From: JBAXPV01 sp037132075
Lineage (GTDB): Bacteria; Bacteroidota; Bacteroidia; Bacteroidales; CAIXZF01
Reading direction: 5' to 3'
DNA length: 8,025 bases
Assembly (NCBI GenBank): GCA_037132075.1
Contig: JBAXPV010000073.1
Span: 1 to 8,025 of the forward strand
The notes under the pieces were generated by a model, which was given only the letters and a program-made list of their open reading frames with translations, was not told where the DNA came from and ran no database searches. A program made the translations under genes and the position numbers. Positions 1 through 5,827 of the stretch are shown here, piece after piece. Every line of letters starts with the position of its first letter. Positions within the stretch are counted from its first letter, which is position 1.

Positions 1-2
1 AA

Positions 3-491
3 TTCCTTATCATTTCGCTGTATTGCTACTATTGTGCCATCAGACCCAATGAGATCGTTCACTTAAAGGTGAAAGACATCAACCTCGAGAGAGGGAATAT
101 CACCGTTCCTCCCGGGATCTCAAAAAACCGCAAAGTCAGAAACATTCAACTTCCGGTTCAGTTTCTGGAAATATTAAAGGTGCGATTAGCAGACGTACCG
201 CCGGAGTATTTTATTTGTGGCAAGGGCATGAAGCCAGGTGAAGAATACACTGCCCCGACAAGGATCGCAGAGCACTTCCGCAAAATAGCCGATGTCCTTA
301 AATTCCCCAAGAGCATCTGCTTTTACTCCCTCAAAGACACGGTTGCAGACCGTTTAATTGAGGCTGGGTTCTCAGCCAGATCGCTGAGAGACCTGTTCGG
401 ACACCATGATCTGAGTGTCACCGACAATTATCTCCGTGGCATTAATGCCAAAGGTGACAAGCGAATGTTGAACGAATTCCCGGAGTTTTAA
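3..491 (+). CDS. Tyrosine recombinase (phage-type integrase), C-terminal catalytic part, 5' truncated
   Basis: The frame is open from base 3 to the stop and continues off the left edge, so the N-terminal arm- and core-binding domains are outside the window. About 162 residues are visible. The first catalytic arginine lies in IRPNE, at visible residue 14. It is followed by the usual beta-hairpin (SKNRKVRNIQLP, with a candidate catalytic lysine). The box that normally reads HxxR reads YSLKDT here, so Tyr and Lys replace His and Arg. The last box is GHHDLSVTDNY, with His and the nucleophilic Tyr nine residues apart as in XerC/XerD. Such enzymes cut and rejoin DNA at att sites through a 3'-phosphotyrosine link. 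I recall the SLKDT/SLKHT form from Bacteroidetes phage and element integrases; that is family memory, not a search. The GTG at 69 is internal, because conserved sequence lies upstream of it. It points towards the AT-rich region and the convergent tail genes, which suggests it integrates this phage. Confidence 0.9.
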   Translation, partial: FLIISLYCYYCAIRPNEIVHLKVKDINLERGNITVPPGISKNRKVRNIQLPVQFLEILKVRLADVPPEYFICGKGMKPGEEYTAPTRIAEHFRKIADVLKFPKSICFYSLKDTVADRLIEAGFSARSLRDLFGHHDLSVTDNYLRGINAKGDKRMLNEFPEF

Positions 492-703
492 ACAATCATA
501 CTGTCTTTTTTGATCATCTTTAAGAAAATCACTAATTTTCATCTCTGCTTTAAATATTGAAAATTTTCATCAACTTTGTTGGGTGATTGCTAATGGGCTA
601 TTGGTCAATTTAATAGTTGATTGTAAATCATAGCTGCAAGCCCAGTTAGGTTTATATTCGTCAGCAACCATTTGTTGAAAAACGCGACTAGATCTTGAAA
701 ATA
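492..703. other. AT-rich non-coding gap after the integrase; candidate attachment (attP) region
   Basis: I see no gene in these 212 bases. The stretch holds several symmetric elements. GAAAAT (524-529) pairs with ATTTTC (535-540). GAAAATTTTC (559-568) is a perfect 10-base palindrome. The 9-mer ATTTTCATC occurs at 535-543 and again at 563-571. CAAC/GTTG at 571-581 forms a 4-base stem. A stronger hairpin covers 590-649. Short repeats and inverted repeats just beyond an integrase stop codon are typical of arm- and core-type integrase binding sites. Without the host junctions the actual crossover sequence cannot be named. The base composition is AT-rich, which makes short repeats easier to find by chance. 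Confidence 0.35.
590..649. repeat. Imperfect inverted repeat (long-loop hairpin) ahead of the first cargo gene
   Basis: CTAATGGGCT at 590-599 pairs with AGCCCAGTTAG at 639-649. This gives ten base pairs with one unpaired G (645) and a loop of about 39 bases. The right arm runs into GTTAGGT (645-651), which fits the integron R' consensus GTTRRRY. The left partner TGCTAAT matches the complementary box only in part (CTAA). The loop is long for a terminator. It could be an integrase core site, an attC-like recombination site, or a chance fold. Confidence 0.4.
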
Positions 704-1147
704 ATGAAAAATGTATTTTTAATATTATTAGTAAGTTTATTTAGCTTGACTATCATAGCTCAAAATATGCGTGATAGTATAAATAATCTAATAATCAGAT
801 ATCATAGTAGCTTTTCACCTTTTTCTGAGACATACGAGCTAAAGGTTATTACTAAATCTATTGCATATGTGAGTCCATTTAAAGAGTTGCCGGATAGTTT
901 AGAAAAAAGAAAATCCAAAAACCTTTCAGTTAAAAAATGGGCAGCATTGTATGAATTGATTGAAAAGACTAAATTTGATTCAATCGGTTCATCTACAGGA
1001 CAAGGGATTGATGGAGCTTGGTATTACATAAATATTGAATACTGCAATGGGTTGAAAAAATATTTAGAAATTAGGAGTGGTTATGCCCCTGAAAGTTTGT
1101 ATAAAATTCATGAATTCTTGAGAAAGGAATTAAAAATTAAAAGATAA
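704..1147 (+). CDS. Small secreted protein of unknown function (about 147 aa), candidate phage cargo gene
   Basis: I chose ATG 704 because it begins a clean Sec signal peptide: MKN, then the hydrophobic run VFLILLVSLFSLTII, then Ala-Gln as the cleavage zone. An in-frame TTG at 695 would add only three residues. The mature part is about 128 residues. It alternates predicted strands and helices, and it contains DGAWYYINIEY followed by a basic stretch and a C-terminal helix (LYKIHEFLRKEL). This layout is reminiscent of small Bacteroidetes periplasmic proteins in which a short beta domain precedes a final helix, but I cannot assign a family. There is no lipobox cysteine, so it is probably soluble in the periplasm or exported. 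The gene is visibly more AT-rich than the integrase and tail genes, which suggests separate acquisition. It reads against the tail operon and so probably has its own promoter. I see no convincing Bacteroidetes promoter motif or Shine-Dalgarno site. Confidence 0.7.
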   Translation: MKNVFLILLVSLFSLTIIAQNMRDSINNLIIRYHSSFSPFSETYELKVITKSIAYVSPFKELPDSLEKRKSKNLSVKKWAALYELIEKTKFDSIGSSTGQGIDGAWYYINIEYCNGLKKYLEIRSGYAPESLYKIHEFLRKELKIKR

Positions 1148-1250
1148 AACGGTTGCTACATGCTAATAAAACCAACGCAGTTGTCAATGTTCTCCGTAGC
1201 GGTAGTCCGTGCGGCGCTGATTTTTTTAGCCACACGTTACAGGTAATTTT
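1148..1250. repeat. Imperfect inverted repeat between the two cargo genes, attC-like fold
   Basis: This spacer starts right after the stop codon of the first cargo gene and ends at the ATG of the second. AACG (1148-1151) pairs with CGTT (1235-1238). GCTAATAAAA (1162-1171) pairs with TTTTTTTAGC (1221-1230) at nine of ten positions, and TTG/CAC-type pairs are possible in between. An alternative register pairs AACGGTTGCTA (1148-1158) with TAGCCACACGTT (1227-1238). The central loop is GC-rich with small hairpins such as CAAC/GTTG (1173-1183). A site of about 90 bases with imperfect arms, AAC at one end and GTT at the other, and placed between single-gene units resembles an integron attC site. The GTT box (GTTACAG) fits GTTRRRY at only five of seven positions. 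There is no obvious terminator with a T-run after a short hairpin. Confidence 0.4.
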
Positions 1251-1892
1251 ATGAAACATCGTATTTATATATTCATAATTTTAAGTTTAGTATATTTTGT
1301 GTCATTCGGACAAAATCATAAATTGAAATTAAAAAAGATAAATGGTTCTGGTCATGTCAATATTAAGAAGAATCATCCCATCATAATTCATATTGATACT
1401 GCACTTTATAAAGGCAATATTAGTAATATTAGTAAGGATTTCATAGAATTGAGAATTTATGGAAGAAATCCAAATAAAATGGAATATGATAGCGTTCCTT
1501 TGAGAAATAGCCATAATGACAAACATATCAGACAAGGATGGTTTCATAAAAGTGAACCATATCATTTTGGCAATCTGTATACTACTAACAATGACATTAG
1601 GGTTTTTTATCGTTCAACAGACATTGAAAGAATAGCATTTGGAAAGATTAGTTATTTTGAATACAGAAAAACTGAAAATACTAATGGACCGGGTATAGAG
1701 TTTCTAGCGGCAGGAATTGGATTATTAACAAGTCCAATATGGCTTAACAGCGGAGGCAAACCTAATTGGACACTTTTTTATGTTTGCGCAGGGATAGTTA
1801 GTTTGGAAACTACATTTGTTTTGATTCGAAATCACAGATCCAAATTGCGGACTTATAATTTTAATGATTGGCAAATAAAAAAGATAAAGTAA
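1251..1892 (+). CDS. Exported membrane protein of unknown function (213 aa), candidate phage cargo gene
   Basis: The protein starts with a Sec signal peptide: MKHR, a hydrophobic core, then Phe-Gly-Gln as the likely cleavage zone near residue 21. Residues about 30-75 (GSGHVNIKKNHPIIIHID... LYKGNISNISKDFIELRIY) look like a small SH3/LSm-type beta-barrel. That pattern, with a 'kG.I..is.d.I.l' core, recurs in Bacteroidetes envelope proteins and is matched by a later DIERIAFGKI strand. Two hydrophobic segments follow near residues 150-167 (GIEFLAAGIGLLTSPIW) and 173-193 (WTLFYVCAGIVSLETTFVLI). They form a short hairpin in the membrane, and a basic tail follows. The function is unknown; I infer an envelope location. 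The base composition is strongly AT-rich, like the gene before it and unlike the phage structural genes. Its start lies only 13 bases after the GTT of the upstream inverted repeat, as in integron cassettes. No Shine-Dalgarno site is visible, which is normal for Bacteroidetes. Confidence 0.7.
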   Translation: MKHRIYIFIILSLVYFVSFGQNHKLKLKKINGSGHVNIKKNHPIIIHIDTALYKGNISNISKDFIELRIYGRNPNKMEYDSVPLRNSHNDKHIRQGWFHKSEPYHFGNLYTTNNDIRVFYRSTDIERIAFGKISYFEYRKTENTNGPGIEFLAAGIGLLTSPIWLNSGGKPNWTLFYVCAGIVSLETTFVLIRNHRSKLRTYNFNDWQIKKIK

Positions 1893-2059
1893 AAAACTAC
1901 TTGTAATAAATTTTGCTAAAACCAATGCTACGAAAGTCAAAGATTGAAATATTTCCCCGAAGCTCCCCGCACCCACAGGTATCGTTCGCTTCTGTTTGGA
2001 ATAGGTAATACTATAAAAATTGACCAACTCAGCATTGTATTGAGAGTAAGAAATTTTTA
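1893..2059. other. Convergent intergenic gap between cargo gene and tail operon
   Basis: No gene is supported here. Just after the cargo stop codon the sequence reads AAAACTACTTG, then GCTAAAACCAATGC (1915-1928), then GTCAA (1936). The spacer after the first cargo gene has a related order: AAAACGGTTG, GCTAATAAAACCAACGC, GTCAA. In both, GCTAA and GTCAA are 21 bases apart. TACTTGTAATAAA (1898-1910) pairs with 2056-2068 at 11 of 13 positions, reaching into the last codons of the tail gene. CAATGCT (1923-1929) pairs perfectly with AGCATTG (2031-2037). A short GC-rich block (1957-1980) stands out from the AT-rich surroundings. I see no clear intrinsic terminator, although two convergent transcripts meet here. 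Confidence 0.35.
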
Positions 2060-2320
2060 TTACTTGTAAACCTTCCCCAGCGTTTTCAATCCCGACCACA
2101 ATACCCCGCCTATTTTGAAAATATGGGCAACAACAATCGTGCTTACCGACCTAATGTTTAGCGTTGCAGAGCTAAGCGAAACCGCCCAGAATGGTGCTCC
2201 GTTATAAGCCACATCAAGCCCATTGGTGTCGATGGTGGATTTGGCAGCAAGCTGAACAAATGGCTGTCCGTTGTATGCCGTATCCAATGTGATTAAGTTT
2301 TCGCCTGTAGGTAATGCCAT
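2060..2320 (-). CDS. Small repeat protein at the end of the tail operon (86 aa)
   Basis: This ATG-started gene begins three bases after the stop of the fibre gene and is probably co-translated with it. It has two copies of a short motif: LDTAYNGQPFV near residues 12-22 and LDVAYNGAPFW near 35-45. The spacing is 23 codons and the similarity is visible in the DNA as well (2255-2278 and 2186-2209). The C-terminal third (IVVAHIFKIGGVLWSGLKTLGKVYK) is amphipathic. It resembles 'kinGv.Wsnikki.gv' segments that I recall at the ends of Bacteroidetes phage tail proteins; this is pattern memory only. There is no signal peptide. Its position after the fibre suggests a tail-tip accessory protein, a fibre chaperone or a minor fibre subunit. 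The function is not established. Confidence 0.7.
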   Translation of the reverse strand: MALPTGENLITLDTAYNGQPFVQLAAKSTIDTNGLDVAYNGAPFWAVSLSSATLNIRSVSTIVVAHIFKIGGVLWSGLKTLGKVYK

Positions 2321-2323
2321 GAT

Positions 2324-4876
2324 TTAAGCCTGAGATATTGTGATGTCGTCAATGTAAACAGAATAAGGATAGAGTGCACTCCTACAATAAGCCTGGGCTT
2401 CAATCTCCACAACACCAGCTTCTGTCGGTGTAAACGTCAGAGTCAATTGCTGCCAGTCAGTAGTTTCTGCGGCAAGGACTTCTACATCAGAGGCGACACC
2501 GTTTATTTGATTTTTCCGAACCATGAGTTTTGCCCCTACGTTAGTAGCATGACTCAATTTAAACCACAAGGTAACTGTCACCAAAGCACTTGCATTAACC
2601 GCCACTTTAGCCACTGGGACCCGGAGTGGATATGTAGATATTCTGGTATTGGCCGTAAGATTTAAGCACCAGGAAATACCAGAAGCAGTATGTCTTGTTG
2701 TTGCATCAGTAACCGCATAACAACCGTCAGAAAAAATGTAGTGCGTATTGCCAGTCCGCCCAACATTGTGATAAAACAGGCGGTTGTTTTGCATAGGGTT
2801 CGTTACCGTTGTTGCTGTAACTGTTTCGGTGCACAATAGATTTCGAATAACAATATCCCCTCCCGAAACACAACCAAACAAACTATAATTGAGTGTTGTT
2901 TCCACTTTATTGATAATAATATTACTGCCACCATATATCGTACAAACCGAAGTTGAATTGCATTTTGCCATAACAATCTCTTGAAAGACTGCATCAATCA
3001 GGTTTGTACAATCAAATGCAGTGGTATTATTAGAAGCTGAACCAATATAATCGAACCTTGAAAAAGCTAGCCCTTGCACAAGCAGCCCATAGGTTTTATT
3101 TGAGTTGAGATAACCGATGCTTGTGCAGTTAAATCCAATGGTCGTGGTGAGATAAATACCTACGGTGTTTTGAACAATAGAGCCGAAGGCAGCAGTAATC
3201 TGATAGGAAGAAGAAAACTTAATACCTGCATCTGTGCAGTTTATCAGCTGAGACAGGTCAAGGTTTATCATGGTGCCATAGACATAAATGCCATCGTAAT
3301 ACCTGACAAAACTGAAATATTTCAAAGCGCAATAACCTTTGCCATTCGTATTAATCCCTACACCAAAGCCACACAAACCATCCAGGAAGGTTTCTCCATC
3401 CCGGGCCGAATTACTTGTGTTGTATCCAGCCTCATAGGTCATAAGTCCGGTAGAAACCGAGCCCGTGTCGTTCAATACCTCAACATTGGTATTATTTCCT
3501 GTTGGCATCGGGGTTTTAATTGTTTCCCGTTTATAGGTAGCCACCGAAGATTCCGTTTCTCCGACATAGCCTCTTGCCATTGCGATAAATGGGTTTGCTG
3601 ACAGCTGATTATCAAGAACAATGATTTTGTCATCAATACTTTGAATACAAAACCATTGTCCTCCGGTGGCTGCGGATGATTTTGAGATCAAAGAACATAA
3701 CGAGAGTGAATTTGCCGAACCGGCAGCTTTACAGGCAATGAAATTGTCGAAACGATATGTTTTTGAAGCCAGGGCTACAGTTGCATAGATTGCTATTCCC
3801 TGAACTCCTGCGGACAACGCACTGCCTTTGTTTATTGTGAAAGGTGCCATGTAATACGAAACGGGTAATGCAGGCACAGCAAAGGTTTCCACCAGGCTGG
3901 TGCATGCTCCGTCAGAATACAGACGAACTTCCAATTGCCCGGCTGTGAGAACCGTTGTGTCATTTTTTATCCAAAACGATATTTGCTCAAAGGCGGACAA
4001 GTCCAAAGAGGCCGGCAGCGCATATTTTGCAATGATCTGATTTGCGCCACAACTTGCTCCGGTGACAATTTTTAGTGATGATAAATGCTGCCTGACTAAG
4101 GACGTTGCATCAATACCGGCAGATGTAACGTTTGTCCCAGGTGTCCAGGCGAATTCGGTGTTTGTGATTGTTTTGGTAACGGGAGTTTCCAGAACAATAC
4201 AATGGGGTGTCACTCTTTGATAAGTACCGGAAGCACCTCCTACACCATTTCCGATGGAATTATCCAAAGTAAACGTATTCAGCCCATCCACGGTAATTAT
4301 CCAAACACCATTGGCATTAGTATTGGTGGTATGGGCTTTAATTTGAACAACATCACCACTCGAAAGTCCATGGGCTGACTTTGTGATTTGCACGGGACTT
4401 GCATTTGTTGAAGATGTAATTGACACCGTGGAGTCGATACCTCCATTCGCTTTCGTTGTGTTGGTCCATTTTGCATTACCGACCAATGTTGGGTCCGGTG
4501 ACTTTGCAATGCGAACGGTATCTGTTGGCGCTATCCTTGCGGCGGTTACTCCGGCAGTCAAGGTTTTCCAGGCATCAGCCCAGGAGGAACCCCCGAAAGG
4601 GACACAATCTCCGCTTGCATCAGCTGTGGCTTGCCAGACAGCAGTATCCAGGGTAAAATTATCTGCATCAACCCGGGTCACTTTCCATGTTACATTAAGC
4701 CAGGCTGTGAAATTTGACAGGGTTACAACGGCTCCGGTAACAAGGCCGTGACCTGTTTTGTAAACATTGGTCACTGTCCCGGTCGGATTTGAAGCGATAC
4801 AGGTATTCATCGTTGCCCGGGCGGTATCAATACCATTGATGTAATCCAGATAAAATATTGCATTTGTATAAGCCAT
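2324..4876 (-). CDS. Multidomain phage tail fibre / tail spike protein with beta-helix (850 aa)
   Basis: The likely role is host-surface recognition, possibly with polysaccharide cleavage. Residues 8-20 (YLDYINGIDTARA) and 95-125 (GGSSWADAWKTL... PTDTVRIA) form the split opening of a parallel beta-helix protein. Two similar beta-barrel modules are inserted: about 28-94 (GHGLVTGAVVTL... DADNFTLD) and 155-222 (AHGLSSGDVVQI... NTFTLDN). Both follow the 'GHGL.tGd.V.i' pattern seen in ubiquitin-activating-enzyme FCCH-like domains of phage fibres. Residues about 245-385 look like a carbohydrate-binding-type beta-sandwich ending in YRFDNFIA. Residues about 460-690 form the main beta-helix, with INCTDAG, FNCTSIG and FDCTNLI recurring at 36-40 residue steps. 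Residues about 735-850 form a second jelly-roll ending YIDDITISQ. It has 20 cysteines and no signal peptide. It starts six bases after the collagen-like gene. I see no certain catalytic residues, so 'spike enzyme' is a guess and 'fibre' is safer. Confidence 0.85.
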   Translation of the reverse strand: MAYTNAIFYLDYINGIDTARATMNTCIASNPTGTVTNVYKTGHGLVTGAVVTLSNFTAWLNVTWKVTRVDADNFTLDTAVWQATADASGDCVPFGGSSWADAWKTLTAGVTAARIAPTDTVRIAKSPDPTLVGNAKWTNTTKANGGIDSTVSITSSTNASPVQITKSAHGLSSGDVVQIKAHTTNTNANGVWIITVDGLNTFTLDNSIGNGVGGASGTYQRVTPHCIVLETPVTKTITNTEFAWTPGTNVTSAGIDATSLVRQHLSSLKIVTGASCGANQIIAKYALPASLDLSAFEQISFWIKNDTTVLTAGQLEVRLYSDGACTSLVETFAVPALPVSYYMAPFTINKGSALSAGVQGIAIYATVALASKTYRFDNFIACKAAGSANSLSLCSLISKSSAATGGQWFCIQSIDDKIIVLDNQLSANPFIAMARGYVGETESSVATYKRETIKTPMPTGNNTNVEVLNDTGSVSTGLMTYEAGYNTSNSARDGETFLDGLCGFGVGINTNGKGYCALKYFSFVRYYDGIYVYGTMINLDLSQLINCTDAGIKFSSSYQITAAFGSIVQNTVGIYLTTTIGFNCTSIGYLNSNKTYGLLVQGLAFSRFDYIGSASNNTTAFDCTNLIDAVFQEIVMAKCNSTSVCTIYGGSNIIINKVETTLNYSLFGCVSGGDIVIRNLLCTETVTATTVTNPMQNNRLFYHNVGRTGNTHYIFSDGCYAVTDATTRHTASGISWCLNLTANTRISTYPLRVPVAKVAVNASALVTVTLWFKLSHATNVGAKLMVRKNQINGVASDVEVLAAETTDWQQLTLTFTPTEAGVVEIEAQAYCRSALYPYSVYIDDITISQA

Positions 4877-4882
4877 GATCTT

Positions 4883-5662
4883 TTAATTTAATTCGATTGG
4901 AATTAAGGAACCAAAGAAGTACAAGACATGCGCCGATAGCGCAATGCCGATGGACATAACCACATTGTTGCTTGCACTTGGGGCTGTTTGGGTAAGCGTA
5001 TTGCCGGTGGTTCCTGTAGTTGAGATATAGACCGATCCTCCGGTGGTCCAGCTCCAGGCATCATGTCTTAAGGTGCCATTGGTAAGCCAATAACCTGAGG
5101 CATTTGCTGAAATAGTTGCATCGGCACAGATAGCAAAGGCATAAGGGCAATTGGCCAGCGCATCTGCCTTACAAAACGCTGCTTTCCCAGAGGATGCAAT
5201 AAAGACTACATCACCCATTGCGCTTGAAGCGGCAGCAGTGAGGACAATTCGAATGCCCGTTGAAGAATGGTCGAAACTAAAAGCCGTTGAATCAAAGCCA
5301 CTGGGACCAGGTGGACCAGTGGGGCCGACACTGCCGTTTGTTCCGTTTGTCCCGTTTGTTCCATTTAAGCCTTCAGATCCATCACTTCCTGTCGGACCAG
5401 TCGGACCGGCAGGACCGGTGACACCTGGGGTAAGAGAAAGGGAATGAAGATCATAATAAGTGGCATATCCATATATCCCTGTATCTGCCTTGAAAACAAA
5501 ATCCTGGGGGATTCTGTGTTGATTCGGGGGCATACCGACTGTCAAAATTCCCTGCACCCAAACATTGATAAAGGTTTGAGTGGACTTCGTATTGGGCTTA
5601 AATTGTCCGAAAGCCATTGAGGACAAAAAGAACAAAAGCAGGACCGATATTTTAGTTTTCAA
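4883..5662 (-). CDS. Collagen-like stalk protein with Sec signal peptide in the tail operon (259 aa)
   Basis: The start is a TTG. No ATG lies upstream in frame before a stop at 5702-5704, and this TTG opens a typical signal peptide (MKTK, then VLLLFFLSSMAFG, then Gln 20). Residues 80-122 are about 14 Gly-X-Y triplets rich in GPT, GPA and GTN, forming a trimeric collagen-like stalk. The part before it (ADTGIYGYATYYDLHSL) may be a trimer-nucleating or anchoring domain. Residues about 135-255 (MGDVVFIASSGKAAFCKAD... GGSVYISTTG... VVMSIGIALSAHVLYFF) form a glycine- and alanine-rich beta domain. It resembles C-terminal domains of phage tail fibres with the pattern 'GdvVyi...Gk...a.A'. The neighbours make it part of the tail operon. 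The export signal is odd, since tails assemble in the cytoplasm. It may be an exported accessory protein, or the hydrophobic N-terminus may serve tail attachment. Collagen and tail-domain calls are firm; the role is not. Confidence 0.8.
   Translation of the reverse strand: MKTKISVLLLFFLSSMAFGQFKPNTKSTQTFINVWVQGILTVGMPPNQHRIPQDFVFKADTGIYGYATYYDLHSLSLTPGVTGPAGPTGPTGSDGSEGLNGTNGTNGTNGSVGPTGPPGPSGFDSTAFSFDHSSTGIRIVLTAAASSAMGDVVFIASSGKAAFCKADALANCPYAFAICADATISANASGYWLTNGTLRHDAWSWTTGGSVYISTTGTTGNTLTQTAPSASNNVVMSIGIALSAHVLYFFGSLIPIELN
5336..5362 (-). repeat. Three tandem 9-base units encoding Gly-Thr-Asn in the collagen-like stalk
   Basis: On the minus strand the unit GGAACAAAC occurs three times with one changed base in the middle copy. 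It encodes (GTN)x3 inside the Gly-X-Y region. Near-identical tandem codons suggest recent slippage expansion, so stalk length may vary between relatives. Confidence 0.75.
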
Positions 5663-5827
5663 GGTTGAGGATTTTTGGTATTCTAAGCATCTCTGGCAGT
5701 CTTATTCCGTTACGCGCCAGAACCCCTTACATCTTCAAAGGGAGTGCGGCCAAGTCGGGATGATTTTTTAGTTATTCAATTCAACAACACTAAAGTAGAT
5801 TCATTGAAAATTTCAGGAAAGGACAGA
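5663..5827 (-). other. 165-base gap inside the tail operon, upstream of the collagen-like gene
   Basis: All other gaps in this operon are 3 to 8 bases, so this gap is exceptional. No gene fits. On the minus strand TACTTTAG (near 5789-5796) is one base off the Bacteroidetes -7 motif TAnnTTTG, but I find no convincing TTTG at -33. The gap could hold a promoter or a long leader for the collagen-like gene, or mark where that gene was inserted. Confidence 0.3.

Noticed and set aside
69..491. A complete 140-aa integrase starting at GTG 69
   Set aside because: The catalytic IRPNE motif lies upstream in the same open frame, so the GTG is internal and the gene is truncated by the window edge.
1148..1250. 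Intrinsic terminator after the first cargo gene, using the T-run at 1220-1227
   Set aside because: The T-run follows no compact GC-rich stem. It forms one arm of the longer fold, so a terminator call is not supported.
1725..2099. 124-codon minus-strand open frame across the convergent gap
   Set aside because: It overlaps the end of the 213-aa cargo gene and the last codons of the 86-aa tail gene, and its translation shows no coherent domain. The two opposing genes explain the region better.
3170..3601. 143-codon plus-strand frame inside the fibre gene
   Set aside because: It is antisense to a long gene with clear domain structure, and it has no recognisable motif or separate start context.
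5151..5447. 98-codon plus-strand frame rich in Pro (GPGGPVGP... FVPFVPF)
   Set aside because: It is the antisense image of the Gly-X-Y repeat, because glycine codons read as proline on the other strand.
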